Source: Butyrivibrio sp. (GTDB taxonomy: Bacteria > Bacillota > Clostridia > Lachnospirales > Lachnospiraceae). From it: a DNA stretch of 64,000 nt. This document shows positions 7,461-16,802 of the stretch, in pieces. Positions within the stretch are counted from its first letter, which is position 1; each line of letters starts with the position of its first letter. The notes under the pieces were generated by a model. That model saw only the letters and a program-made list of their open reading frames with translations. It did no database searches and was not told where the DNA came from. The DNA lies in NCBI GenBank assembly GCA_017615275.1, contig JAGAAO010000066.1, positions 1-64,000 on the forward strand, written 5' to 3'. The translations under genes and the position numbers were made by a program.

Positions 7461-8915
7461 TTATTCTTCAGATTCCTGCGCCTGATCCTCCTGAGAATCC
7501 TCCTCGGATTCTTCTGTCATAGCTTCCCATTCTTCGCGGTCGACTGCAGTCACAGAGTCAACCCCATAGAAAACCTGATAAGGATAATTAAACCAGGAAT
7601 CACAGTTATCGGTTATATCAAGTTCATATCCCGCAGTGAACCTGTTATCCCACTTGGGTCTTAACTTAGGCACTATAACATCATCCACGCCCGCTTCTGC
7701 CTGCTCTGCAATATAAGCATTTCTCTCGTTATACTCTCTGTTTATACGTGTAAGATTGGCTCCCTGCTCGATATATTCAAACGAAAGACATATTCCCATA
7801 ACCGCAATAACCGACGTGTACAGTCCCTGCAGGAGTCCCTCAAGTCTCTCGCTCTCTGCTGACACCGACAGATCCGCCATATTCATAATAACCGCGGCAC
7901 CGCTTATAACGGCGATCATCATAAAGACGCCCGCTCCGTAGTATGTCCTAAGTTCCGAACTTGGAACCGCAATTAGCACAAGATCGGTAATAAGAGCCGT
8001 CACTCCCATAAGCTTCATAAACCGGGTCGTCTCATTGTATTTTTCCTTGGAAACACACATATACCTGATCAATATAAGCATAATGACAAGCATCAAAATA
8101 AGAATCAAGTAATTATTCTTGATATTCAAGACAACCTTCAGAAATCTTGCGGGATATGCCAATAATTCGCCCGCGTGTTCTTCATCCGCAGCATCAGCCG
8201 ACCTGTGGGAATTTCCGGGTGAAAGGATCTGTATTACAAATCCAATACTACCGCTTACAAGCCCGCATATCATCCATGGTTTTACAAAAGAAAAGTTCTT
8301 TTTTTCTCTCCACTTGAAAAACAGCAGACAAAGCACAAAGAATATTGCTCCGCCCGATGTGTTTTCATTTCCCCATCCGGCAAGAAGTCCAAGCACGGCC
8401 ATACCTATCATCAGCTTTATCGTGTTCTTTTTTTCAAGCTCCAAGAACTTCCTGAAACAAGTCATAAATCCCAAAATAATGGTCGTTGTAAAGAGGTAGT
8501 TGCATGCACCGTCCTCCCAAAAAACAGTCTGACTCATAGCCGGGTCAAGAAGCCACAAAAAGCCCAATATAAGAGCGTATACCCTTACATCGTACTTTTT
8601 TTTCATATCAATGTTTGCATATATCAAAAGGGACTGTAACATAAACACAAGTCCTGCGCACACATTAAAAACGGTCTTATTTCCGATATACAGAAAAACT
8701 CTCAGCATGAAATGTGCAACACTTCGTCCGCCGTGCAACATGTAATGCTCATATTCCTGTACAAAGAGATCAAAAAAATTATTTGCCTCCGACACCGTAA
8801 ACTTATAGTTGATATCATCCGCCATATGCGGTGTCACAGACGTATAAATGAAAACCGACAGAAACGCCACTGCCGCCAATATATAAAATAAACGTTTTTT
8901 TACTTTTTCAGACAT
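7461..8915 (-). CDS. DUF6056-type polytopic membrane protein (GT-C-like)
   Basis: A 484-residue protein with about 11 membrane helices. A first outside loop contains the acidic pair in 'ADDINYKF' (about 32-39) and an HGGRSVAHF motif (about 61-69), a combination seen in DUF6056 proteins and reminiscent of GT-C transferases with polyprenyl-phosphate donors. A large outside segment follows the last helix and ends in a Glu/Asp-rich tail (about residues 455-484). It overlaps the polymerase gene by 8 bases and has GGAGGGAA before its ATG. A sugar transfer on the outer face of the membrane is inference; no member's function can be read from this sequence. Confidence 0.6.
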   Translation of the reverse strand: MSEKVKKRLFYILAAVAFLSVFIYTSVTPHMADDINYKFTVSEANNFFDLFVQEYEHYMLHGGRSVAHFMLRVFLYIGNKTVFNVCAGLVFMLQSLLIYANIDMKKKYDVRVYALILGFLWLLDPAMSQTVFWEDGACNYLFTTTIILGFMTCFRKFLELEKKNTIKLMIGMAVLGLLAGWGNENTSGGAIFFVLCLLFFKWREKKNFSFVKPWMICGLVSGSIGFVIQILSPGNSHRSADAADEEHAGELLAYPARFLKVVLNIKNNYLILILMLVIMLILIRYMCVSKEKYNETTRFMKLMGVTALITDLVLIAVPSSELRTYYGAGVFMMIAVISGAAVIMNMADLSVSAESERLEGLLQGLYTSVIAVMGICLSFEYIEQGANLTRINREYNERNAYIAEQAEAGVDDVIVPKLRPKWDNRFTAGYELDITDNCDSWFNYPYQVFYGVDSVTAVDREEWEAMTEESEEDSQEDQAQESEE

Positions 8916-10083
8916 TTCCCTCCATCCTTTCTCTTCTTACAAACTCTCCGAGGTATACTCCGACAATGGGAAAAATATACAATCTTCCGATGTATTCGGA
9001 AACAAATATCGCTTCAAGAATAGTGTACATAGAAAGTGTCAGTATCAGGATCAAAGTCCAGATATCTTTCTTCTTGTAACAAATATAAATCAATATTATA
9101 ACAAGTGCTGAAATGATGATAGTCGGAATTATTCCATACCAGTAAAAAATTCTCACCCAGCCCAAGTCAAAATATTTGTTGCTGTTTCTGTCAGAAAAAA
9201 GCTTCCATGTCTGGATTGCGCCTTCATGCGCATCCGAATCTCTGTACAGATATTGTATTCTGTTGTTCAACGCCTCATCTATGAATGCAATAATATTATA
9301 GAACTTGTGATCCTGCTCATATCTGGGAATCGGACTTACAATCGCAGACCACACCGCAAACGCCACGCAGAACACCGGCGTCACAAGCGCAGTAAGAATG
9401 TATATCACCTTACATTCCGAAAGTTTCTTCCAATATCTTGCCATAATCGCGATCAAAAAAGTAAACATACCCAAACAAAATGACGTTCTACTCTTTGAAA
9501 GACAACCTATAACAACATCAATTCCCAACACAACAATCCACTTCACAATGCCCGCATCCCTGCCATAAATCCAGATCCACATGGCAATAAGCGCAAAAAT
9601 ACATGCCGCGAAATCGTTGGGATTTCCAAAGCCGAATACATACCTGCACTCTTCTCCGACATCTCTTCCGTAATCCATGGTAAGAGTCAGATTGCCCACA
9701 CCTATCGCAGACAAAAGTGCTATGATCCCAAATCCCGCAAGTGTCACAAAGAATACGTACTTCATGGCCTTTTTCAGATCGATATCCCTTGCGGCTGCCA
9801 TAAACGTAAAGAATCTCAAAAGCTCATTTTTTCCCGTGATCCGCCAACATACAAGAGTAAAAACAAAAGCTGCCGCGAGTATTATCCACTCGCGCTTATT
9901 GTGTTCCGTAAGAAGCACGGTACCAAAAGCAAGGACAAATGTCACCCTGAAAATTTGTCCGTATATCCCGGGATTTACTCCCTCGCTCTTTTCATAGATC
10001 ATAACAAGAAGCTCTATTGTAAGAGCAATATAAAACAATATATTGCAAAGCTTTTTTCGATTCTGTTCTTCCAACAACTTCAT
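8908..10083 (-). CDS. wzy: Wzy/O-antigen ligase-like polymerase (first of two)
   Basis: A 391-residue protein with about 11-12 membrane helices and a large outside loop in the second half (about residues 235-305), the topology of Wzy polymerases and O-antigen ligase-family proteins. 'FGNPNDFAA' and 'SKSRTSFCLG' match conserved spots of that family, including an Arg near the loop. It is predicted to polymerise or ligate lipid-linked repeat units on the outer membrane face. The start is the ATG at 10083 with CGGGAG upstream; a GTG 30 bases earlier lacks support. It sits with a DUF6056-type protein, Wzx and transferases. A second, larger candidate lies at 43634-46357. Confidence 0.75.
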   Translation of the reverse strand: MKLLEEQNRKKLCNILFYIALTIELLVMIYEKSEGVNPGIYGQIFRVTFVLAFGTVLLTEHNKREWIILAAAFVFTLVCWRITGKNELLRFFTFMAAARDIDLKKAMKYVFFVTLAGFGIIALLSAIGVGNLTLTMDYGRDVGEECRYVFGFGNPNDFAACIFALIAMWIWIYGRDAGIVKWIVVLGIDVVIGCLSKSRTSFCLGMFTFLIAIMARYWKKLSECKVIYILTALVTPVFCVAFAVWSAIVSPIPRYEQDHKFYNIIAFIDEALNNRIQYLYRDSDAHEGAIQTWKLFSDRNSNKYFDLGWVRIFYWYGIIPTIIISALVIILIYICYKKKDIWTLILILTLSMYTILEAIFVSEYIGRLYIFPIVGVYLGEFVRRERMEGNV

Positions 10084-10121
10084 ATTGACTCCCGACAGAT
10101 GCCGGCTGCTCACATCAAATT

Positions 10122-11072
10122 TCAGCCAAGCATCCTCTTAAGTTTGCGAACAGCCTTTCTCATAAACCTGCCGGCTGTTATATCCAAATAATGATAGCAC
10201 TTTGACATTAGTGTTATCTTCGGCATCACAAGATGCCTGTATTCATCCAAATGATCAAGAAGGTAATTGGGATAGCTGCTATCCACTTCGCCTCTTTCAA
10301 ATTTAGCGGCTCTTCCGAAAATATCCTGCCCCAAAACAAGGTGATCCATTGTCTCTGCAAGTACTTCCTTATCATTGTGCTCCTGATGTGCAGCCGCCTT
10401 AACCTTAACGCCTATCCTCTTTGCGGGATTGGCCTCTTTATATCCGCCCATATACCCGAAATGCCAGCCGCCGTCCGCAACGCGAACCGATCTCTCATCC
10501 GTTACGGGAATAATATCGCGAAGTCTTACGATTCCTTCCTTCGGAATATTATCAAGAGACGTGATCTTGGTCCCGAGCCACTTTCTGTCTTTTTCGGAAA
10601 TCTCAGGGAATTCACCGGTGATAGACAAAAGCTTTCCCGATTTCTCCTCCATATTCATGTAAACGTAGAAATTTCTCTGAGCAAGATGATAAACCTTGGT
10701 CTTATCAAAATTCCCGATTATATTCTCCAAAACCTCGGGATTAGGTATCTCATCCACATCTCCGAAAATAAGGACATCATCAGGCGTCGCTCCGACTTGT
10801 TCAAGACCGCGCTTTAAGCAGTTCTTCTGATAATAGTCCCTCTCATGAGTCGTGACATCCATAGGAGTGTCATCAACCGTTATGTAGATTATCTTGTGAA
10901 GATAGTCTTTAAACAGTTCTCTGTTTTTGTCAAAACAAAGCTCCTTGGGCTCTCCCGAAAAAGTCACCGTGGACTCCTCAATAATGAACTTATCCACATA
11001 CTTATCAAGAATGCCGAGTCTCAGCTTCAATATATCAAGTTCGTTAAAAAACGGTATTAAATCATAAACCAT
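10122..11072 (-). CDS. GT17-like glycosyltransferase
   Basis: A 316-residue protein resembling family GT17, whose known animal members are beta-1,4-mannosyl-glycoprotein GlcNAc-transferases. The N-terminus 'YDLIPFFNELDILKLRL', followed by 'EESTVTFSGEPK', 'HERDYYQKN' and 'DVLIFGDVDEIP' (an acidic DVDE, about residues 97-107), is the conserved core of GT17. No signal peptide is visible, so unlike the animal enzymes it should act in the cytoplasm on lipid-linked sugars. The ATG at 11072 has AAGGG 9 bases upstream. Bacterial members are seldom characterised, so donor and linkage are unknown. Confidence 0.75.
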   Translation of the reverse strand: MVYDLIPFFNELDILKLRLGILDKYVDKFIIEESTVTFSGEPKELCFDKNRELFKDYLHKIIYITVDDTPMDVTTHERDYYQKNCLKRGLEQVGATPDDVLIFGDVDEIPNPEVLENIIGNFDKTKVYHLAQRNFYVYMNMEEKSGKLLSITGEFPEISEKDRKWLGTKITSLDNIPKEGIVRLRDIIPVTDERSVRVADGGWHFGYMGGYKEANPAKRIGVKVKAAAHQEHNDKEVLAETMDHLVLGQDIFGRAAKFERGEVDSSYPNYLLDHLDEYRHLVMPKITLMSKCYHYLDITAGRFMRKAVRKLKRMLG

Positions 11073-11112
11073 CTGTTATACCCTTATAAACATCGCCTTA
11101 GTCTGCCGCTTT

Positions 11113-12156
11113 TTACCGCGCCTTGGCGATTGTCTTTTTTATCGCTGTTTTGATCGTATTTACAAAAGCTTCCCTGTACAACTCTTTTCCGCAATCTGCA
11201 GTCATAAGAGCGTGAACGTGAACATCCTCTTCAGGCGCACCGTCAGGAAGGCTTATTTCAAAATATCTTTTATAAAAATCTTCAGAAAAGAGCTCTGAAA
11301 GCTTGCTCTTCTTCTGTTTATACGAAAGTCCCGAATAAATAATCTTGGCTACAGCAATGGCGCAGGTAAGCGACTTTCTCTTATCTACAATCTCAACGAG
11401 GTCATCAAGCCCCCACTTTTCACCTATCCTGTCTATTTCTCCCCAGACAATCTTCTGATTGTCAAGAAACGCCCTGTTGTAACTTGCTGTAAGGCTCTCT
11501 TCATTTCTTCTGTAATAGTAAAGTATCTCATCTATGTAAACTATTGCCTCTGCTCTGTCTATATACTCAGCCGTCTGCAGGAGGTCTTCGCCGTAATTAA
11601 GCCCTATTCTCTCGATGTCTATTAACGCAATGCTCTTGTGAATACACTTTATCCACATCGCATTCAGATAATCTCCCTTAAGCACCAATTCCTTAAAGGC
11701 GATCTTATCTTCTCCGCTGTACAGCTTTCCTCTTTCAAAAGAAAAGTCTCTGAGCTTCTTATTTGCTCCGCCAAGTTCCGTTGCATTGTAAAAAATCAGC
11801 TTGGGAGTCTGTCCTTTTTTCTCATAATCTCTTATAGAATCCGCAAGCTTATGGAGCATTCCGGGAACAAGCTTATCGTCTGCATCAAGAGCAAGAATAT
11901 AATCGCCTTTGCTGACCTTGATTCCCTCCTGTCTCGCCTGATAAAGCCCAATCTTTCCCTTGTGAATAACAGAAACGGTCTCATTTGAAGCCGCATACTC
12001 ATCACAGATTGCAGGCGTACCGTCGCTCGATCCATTCTCCGAAAGAATTATCTCAAACATATCCTCGCTATTTACTTGTTGTGCAAGAGCAGAATCTACC
12101 GCTTCACGGATATACTTCTCGCCATTGCACACGGGAACTATGATTGAAAAGATCAT
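11113..12156 (-). CDS. GT2 family glycosyltransferase
   Basis: A 347-residue transferase with the GT-A pattern: FSIIVPVCNGEKYI at the N-terminus, IILSENGSSDGT, then ILALDADDKL with the metal-binding acidic group. 'SENGSSDGT' replaces the more usual 'DDGSTDGT', so the first Asp is changed, as in a sub-branch of GT2. The C-terminal half is helical and lacks membrane segments. Its ATG overlaps the upstream stop as ATGA (12153-12156), a coupled junction with the DUF5672 gene. Sugar and acceptor are unknown. Confidence 0.85.
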   Translation of the reverse strand: MIFSIIVPVCNGEKYIREAVDSALAQQVNSEDMFEIILSENGSSDGTPAICDEYAASNETVSVIHKGKIGLYQARQEGIKVSKGDYILALDADDKLVPGMLHKLADSIRDYEKKGQTPKLIFYNATELGGANKKLRDFSFERGKLYSGEDKIAFKELVLKGDYLNAMWIKCIHKSIALIDIERIGLNYGEDLLQTAEYIDRAEAIVYIDEILYYYRRNEESLTASYNRAFLDNQKIVWGEIDRIGEKWGLDDLVEIVDKRKSLTCAIAVAKIIYSGLSYKQKKSKLSELFSEDFYKRYFEISLPDGAPEEDVHVHALMTADCGKELYREAFVNTIKTAIKKTIAKAR

Positions 12157-12917
12157 GTAATGTTATGCTCCTCTTTCCATTTCTTGGTCTTTCTCCAAAA
12201 AAGAAACGGTCTGACAGCCATCTTAAAGCGCTTCTTAGGGCTGTAAAATCTGGGATAATCTGCGTTCTCTCCCCACCATTTATGGAAAATAAAGGGCTCA
12301 ACTCCCTTATTCTCCGGAAGTGGATGCTCTCTTCCGAACTTAAGCGCAAGCTCAAACGGCGCCCATTTCATGCCCACTTCCTCCATGGCATTTTTTGAAT
12401 GACAGCAGATAAAAATATCTTCGTTGTAGAATCCGTCGTCCACTCTCACCCACGGAAGGTTATGCTCAGACGGAAATTCCAATAATCTCTTTGATCTGAT
12501 GGATACGCTGTTTCCGACTCTGCAGATATTGCCCTTGCTGTCCCTGTAAGCATAATCGTTCTTGGGAAGCGGCCATGGCGAACCCACATAATCATAATCA
12601 AGGAATTCATCTCTCCAGTTCTCGGGATGAATAACGAATCCGTCCGCGTGAACAAGAAGCACAAACTCTGTATTTATGTGATCCTTGAGCTCATATACCA
12701 TCTTGTAATTGAATTTATCTATGTTATCAAGTTTGTCAGTATAGCTGAATCTTATAGACTTCGGAAGGTAGAAAGGTTTCTTATGCGATATAAGAACCAC
12801 GTCTCCAAACTCAATTCCTCTCATACTGTACTTGAGAGCCTCGACGGTCTCATATACATTAACGCTCGTAAGCGCTGCAAGGGTAACCTTCGGAAGCTTT
12901 ATTTTGTTCCCTGCCAT
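12153..12917 (-). CDS. DUF5672 family protein, probable glycosyltransferase
   Basis: A 254-residue protein matching the DUF5672 pattern: an N-terminal Rossmann-like strand (KVTLAALTSVNVYETVEAL), a central 'LLVHADGFVIHPENWRDEF' with 'YDYVGSPWP', and a C-terminal 'FIFHKWWGENADY'. The HADGF block lies where GT-A enzymes keep their acidic metal site, and the family occurs in glycan loci. No signal peptide or membrane segment. I prefer the ATG at 12917 because the conserved domain begins there; an ATG at 12989 would add 24 residues lying within the preceding gene. It is coupled by ATGA to the following GT2 gene. Confidence 0.7.
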   Translation of the reverse strand: MAGNKIKLPKVTLAALTSVNVYETVEALKYSMRGIEFGDVVLISHKKPFYLPKSIRFSYTDKLDNIDKFNYKMVYELKDHINTEFVLLVHADGFVIHPENWRDEFLDYDYVGSPWPLPKNDYAYRDSKGNICRVGNSVSIRSKRLLEFPSEHNLPWVRVDDGFYNEDIFICCHSKNAMEEVGMKWAPFELALKFGREHPLPENKGVEPFIFHKWWGENADYPRFYSPKKRFKMAVRPFLFWRKTKKWKEEHNIT

Positions 12918-13948
12918 GTTTTTATAATTCCCATCCTTCTCTCTAAACTTCTTACTATCTTCTTGAGATAAAATACACCGTAAAGGCATTTTCTTCTTAT
13001 TACCTGAAAGAACACAAAGACTTTACCGGGCTTTACGTTTCTTCTCCTATAAAGAGCCGATCTCTCCTTGTACTTTGCAAGCTCTGCTCTGCACTCGTCA
13101 GCTTCGAAGATCCTGCCCTTTTTGTCCTGATAATGCAAAAAACTGTATATATTCTGCTCGGATGACCAGAAACCATCCGAAATATTGTGTCTTGCCCAAT
13201 ACTTTGGAGCAATCGCATACTTAAGCTCCGTGCTCGACAAGACCGGCATAATGGAAAAAGACGAATTGGAAAGAATCAGATATCTCGCATTCTTAAGCGT
13301 CACATAGTCTTTTCCCATATCGAAATGATGGCACTCATACTCAGGAAGAATCTTTCTAGCCGCTTCCTCATCCTCAGTGACCACCATAAATCTCATGTCC
13401 TTGTTGATCTTCTTCATATGCTCTATGGCATTTAAGAAGTATTTTCTGTCAAGGTACAACTCGGGATGATTCGTGTACTCACCGCCTCTTATGTTGATGA
13501 TACACAGGTCGTCCGCCGTATATTCATAGGACTCCGCCTCAGGCTTAACCTTGAGCCAGTCCTTTATCTTATCCTTATATTTCTCAAAATAACTCTCATC
13601 CTGAAGGTTTCCGTAAATAAGCGTATTGTCTTCTATCTCAAAGAGCTTCTTGTCCGGTCCGCTTATATAGCAGCCGTTACTCATGTCATGTCTTGAATTA
13701 CCCATATAGAGCCTGTCATCCTGCTCATTGAAGATAGTGTATTTGTTCTTATCTTCCGCAGGGATCTCAATGCCCATATCAATATCCATGAAATACATTC
13801 CCTTGTTGGAATGAAACACATTACCCACCTGGCCGGGATTGATGAATCCAAAATCCACACCCTTATCCTCTGCCATACAACGGGTAACTATATAAAAAAA
13901 TAATTGATTTCCCAATCCGTATCCGGGAATAAACTCAGTTCCTATCAT
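12899..13948 (-). CDS. Divergent GT11-like fucosyltransferase
   Basis: A 349-residue protein with the GT11 opening block (YGLGNQLFFYIV, about 10-21) and the C-terminal SNSSFSIMPVL block. The GDP-binding motif, normally HxRRxDY, reads NIRGGEY (152-158), so His and the second Arg are replaced. It may use another donor or be a less typical fucosyltransferase. A basic tail of about 60 residues (roughly 285-349, rich in Arg and Lys) follows the catalytic domain and may bind the membrane. TTGGAG precedes the ATG. It overlaps the DUF5672 gene by 19 bases. Confidence 0.7.
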   Translation of the reverse strand: MIGTEFIPGYGLGNQLFFYIVTRCMAEDKGVDFGFINPGQVGNVFHSNKGMYFMDIDMGIEIPAEDKNKYTIFNEQDDRLYMGNSRHDMSNGCYISGPDKKLFEIEDNTLIYGNLQDESYFEKYKDKIKDWLKVKPEAESYEYTADDLCIINIRGGEYTNHPELYLDRKYFLNAIEHMKKINKDMRFMVVTEDEEAARKILPEYECHHFDMGKDYVTLKNARYLILSNSSFSIMPVLSSTELKYAIAPKYWARHNISDGFWSSEQNIYSFLHYQDKKGRIFEADECRAELAKYKERSALYRRRNVKPGKVFVFFQVIRRKCLYGVFYLKKIVRSLERRMGIIKTWQGTK

Positions 13949-13963
13949 ATATTTGCTCCAAGT

Positions 13964-15763
13964 TTACTGTATCAGTGTCTTACCTTCCAATGAAGTTTCC
14001 CTGATACTCTCATCCTTTACTTCATAGATGATATCGCAGTTTGCAATGGTATTAAGCCTGTGTGCGATAATGATCATAGTCTTCTTGCCGTGGAAACTGT
14101 TGATAGCTTCCATAACCGCTGCCTCAGTCTCATTGTCCAGAGCACTTGTAGCTTCATCAAATACAAGTATCTCAGGATTGTGATAAAGAGCTCTGGCAAT
14201 ACCGATTCTCTGTCTCTGTCCGCCTGAAAGTCTTACGCCTCGGTCACCGATCTTGGTATCAAGTCCTTCGGGAAGGCTTCTTACGAACTCAGCAAGCTGC
14301 GCTTCCTCCATAACTTCCCAGATTCTATTCTCATCTATTTTGTCCGCATCGATACCAAAGGCGATATTCTCGCGGATAGACTCATCCACAAGATATATTG
14401 ACTGCGGAATATATCCGATCTGTGCAAGCCATGAATCATAATTACTGAAGATATTGCTTCCGTCGCAAAGAATCTCACCCTTCTGAACATGCAAAAGTCC
14501 AAGAACAATGTCCACAACAGTAGATTTGCCCGCACCTGAAGGTCCCATGATTCCCACAGATTTACCCTTGGGAACAACCATATTGGCATCTGTGAATATA
14601 TTTGTTTCAGCATCGGGATAGGCAAAGGTAATATCTTTTATCTCGATCTCTTTTTCCAAATGAAGTTCAGGACCTGCTATGGCAGCTCTCTCTGCTCTCA
14701 TAGCCTTATCCATCTTCATCGACTCTGTCAGATTGTTATATACAAAATCCAGACTGAACTGGTTGTAAGCGATCTCCGTAAGATATGTGTTGATTCTGTT
14801 TACTGAAGGCATGATCCTCATTGCGGCAACACCAAACGCACCGATCTGCGCTGCAAGCTGCGTAGCATCTCCTCCGTTCAGTATATCCAAAAGAATATAC
14901 AACAGAATAACAACCATAAACACTGTCTCTATAAGAAGTCTGGGAATATTGTTCATTACCGCGTAATTTCTGGCAATATCCGCGCCGACCTTACCTGACT
15001 CGTAGTAATTACGAATAAAGAAATCCTGCCTGTTGAGAACCTTTACGTCCTTAAGACCATAAATAGCCTGAATCCTCCACTTGGCAATTCTGGACTGTGT
15101 CTCCTGATTCTCTCTTCCGATCTTATTAAGCCTTGGTTTCAAAACCTTGACGATAACAAATGTCATTGCCAAAAGTACAAACACGATAAGAAGCGTCATC
15201 TTCCAATTAAAGAAGAACAAAACTGCGCCAAGACATACCGAAACCACAAGCTCAGTCGCAAGCGAAAGAAGTGACAACATAAGCGTAAAAGTCTTGGGAA
15301 TATCACTGTCTGTAATTCTGAAAACAGTCGGTATATCTGCTCCGAGATAATCTTCGTAAGGTCTGTTTAAGAACTCTCTCATAACCCTGCTGATCATATC
15401 GTTTCTGGCTCTTGCAATAAATGTATTCTGCCTGTGCACCAGGAACAGCAAATAAAGATTCTTGACCACAAAGATCACTATCATGGATATCAACAGCACA
15501 CAGGTTAATTTAGTAGGATTTCTCAAGCTAAGTGCATCTACGATACCGCTTAATAATGCGTTTTTATCAATAAAATTGTAGAGCCTGTCCCTATCCAATA
15601 TAGCTGTCAATACGGGAAGCATCATTGACACACCTACTGTCTCAAGAACACCCCCAATCAGTATAAGGACAGCTAGTATAACTAACTGTCCCTTTTGCTT
15701 TCTATCAAATATATAGTTTAATTTTGAAAATAAACTGACCTTTTTATTTTCGGTATTACTCAT
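13964..15763 (-). CDS. MsbA/PglK-type ABC exporter (first of two)
   Basis: A 599-residue half-transporter. Six membrane helices (about residues 25-320) are followed by a nucleotide-binding domain with Walker A GPSGAGKST (407-415), signature LSGGQRQR (near 509) and Walker B 'ILVFDEATSALD', ending in the switch His 'IIAHRLNTI'. The length and N-terminal 'GVLETVGVSMMLP' segment match exporters such as PglK that flip undecaprenyl-PP-oligosaccharides. It works as a homodimer. Its position between GT11 genes suggests flipping or export of a lipid-linked glycan, besides Wzx at 2749-4305. A second homologue with the same layout is at 56017-57783. Confidence 0.85.
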   Translation of the reverse strand: MSNTENKKVSLFSKLNYIFDRKQKGQLVILAVLILIGGVLETVGVSMMLPVLTAILDRDRLYNFIDKNALLSGIVDALSLRNPTKLTCVLLISMIVIFVVKNLYLLFLVHRQNTFIARARNDMISRVMREFLNRPYEDYLGADIPTVFRITDSDIPKTFTLMLSLLSLATELVVSVCLGAVLFFFNWKMTLLIVFVLLAMTFVIVKVLKPRLNKIGRENQETQSRIAKWRIQAIYGLKDVKVLNRQDFFIRNYYESGKVGADIARNYAVMNNIPRLLIETVFMVVILLYILLDILNGGDATQLAAQIGAFGVAAMRIMPSVNRINTYLTEIAYNQFSLDFVYNNLTESMKMDKAMRAERAAIAGPELHLEKEIEIKDITFAYPDAETNIFTDANMVVPKGKSVGIMGPSGAGKSTVVDIVLGLLHVQKGEILCDGSNIFSNYDSWLAQIGYIPQSIYLVDESIRENIAFGIDADKIDENRIWEVMEEAQLAEFVRSLPEGLDTKIGDRGVRLSGGQRQRIGIARALYHNPEILVFDEATSALDNETEAAVMEAINSFHGKKTMIIIAHRLNTIANCDIIYEVKDESIRETSLEGKTLIQ

Positions 15764-15816
15764 CGATCATGATTCCTATATGTTTATTGTATTTGGAAAA
15801 ACCGATACACAGCAGA

Positions 15817-16689
15817 TCAGATGGCAATCTTTGTCATTCTGTCCGTGTAGACGTCTTCCATATCTTTATTATTTATCCACTTCTCCGGAGCAATGATAAG
15901 TTTCTCCGGCGCGTCATTAAGCCATGCTGCCCACCAACTGAAAGAGCTGTTTGCTATGATGTGGTGCTTACATCTGCTCATAAGCATCATCTCCGCTATA
16001 TCGGTTCCTTTGCCCTCTTCAAGCTCAACCACATGGAAATTAGGCCCCTTGAAATGTCCTTTGCACCACTCTTTGTCATCTGTAAAGATAAAGAAAACAG
16101 CATCGGAATATTCAGCCAGAACCTTATTTACAGCATCTTTATAATATTTTTCGGAGCATATATTATGAATCGGTCTGTGCACGGCATCAATATAATCCGT
16201 CCTTCTCACATGAAGGCTCACCGACTCACAGCACTCTATCTGCTGAAGCATAGTCCAGCTGACATCGTCGTTCATTATCTCCTGTGGTCTCTTTTCAAAA
16301 GCAAGCCTTATTGCTCTTATATCTTCTTCATTTGCAAAGTACTTATCACTCTGCCAATATCCCACAAGATAAGCATCTTCAAGCTCAAGTATCTTCGGAT
16401 TGAATCTTCCCGACTCCTCATCTATCCTAAAGGTCTTCCTGCCGGTAAGTTTCCTTCTGATACGGCTGAAAATATCCATTTTTGAATCCGTAAGCGCAAC
16501 GATCTCATCCTTTGTGGCTCTTTCATACTCAATGCCATAGCCCGAAAGGACAGGAACTCTGAGTTCATCATTGACAAATCCCGTCTCATCATCAATCTTT
16601 ACGGTCTTGCCTCTGTTTTTTAGTGCTGTATACAGCGCATACTGGAACATCTGGTTACCCAGACCGCCTTTTAGTTGAATGATAATCAT
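15817..16689 (-). CDS. GT11 alpha-1,2-fucosyltransferase
   Basis: A 290-residue GT11 enzyme. MIIIQLKGGLGNQMFQYA is the N-terminal signature, HVRRTDY (160-166) the GDP-binding motif, and NSSFSWWAAWL the third conserved block. The length is typical of bacterial alpha-1,2-fucosyltransferases. GGAGGG lies 4 bases before the ATG at 16689. It is the first gene of the downstream glycan unit and has its own promoter at 16746-16774, so it restarts transcription after the HipA-like module. Confidence 0.88.
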   Translation of the reverse strand: MIIIQLKGGLGNQMFQYALYTALKNRGKTVKIDDETGFVNDELRVPVLSGYGIEYERATKDEIVALTDSKMDIFSRIRRKLTGRKTFRIDEESGRFNPKILELEDAYLVGYWQSDKYFANEEDIRAIRLAFEKRPQEIMNDDVSWTMLQQIECCESVSLHVRRTDYIDAVHRPIHNICSEKYYKDAVNKVLAEYSDAVFFIFTDDKEWCKGHFKGPNFHVVELEEGKGTDIAEMMLMSRCKHHIIANSSFSWWAAWLNDAPEKLIIAPEKWINNKDMEDVYTDRMTKIAI

Positions 16690-16745
16690 ACACCCTCCGA
16701 ATGAAGTTCCCTGTATAGCATCTAATTTATTGCATACACTACATC

Positions 16746-16774
16746 ATTATAACCCAGAATGTATATATACTCAA
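16746..16774 (-). promoter_or_regulatory. Promoter of the downstream glycan unit
   Basis: On the minus strand TTGAGT (16769-16774) and a perfect TATAAT (16746-16751) are 17 bases apart, about 57 bases before the GT11 start. It lies in the 113-base gap after the HTH gene and probably drives the genes from 16689 to 1493. Confidence 0.7.
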
Positions 16775-16802
16775 ACATCTTTGAATGCCCTGACATTTGC
16801 GG

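Noticed and set aside
10233..10817. Plus-strand open frame of 194 codons
   Set aside because: It is antisense to the GT17-like gene, which has clear family blocks; no ribosome site and low-plausibility composition.
15769..16485. Plus-strand open frame of 238 codons
   Set aside because: It mirrors the GT11 gene at 15817-16689, whose motifs are unmistakable; the antisense product resembles nothing.
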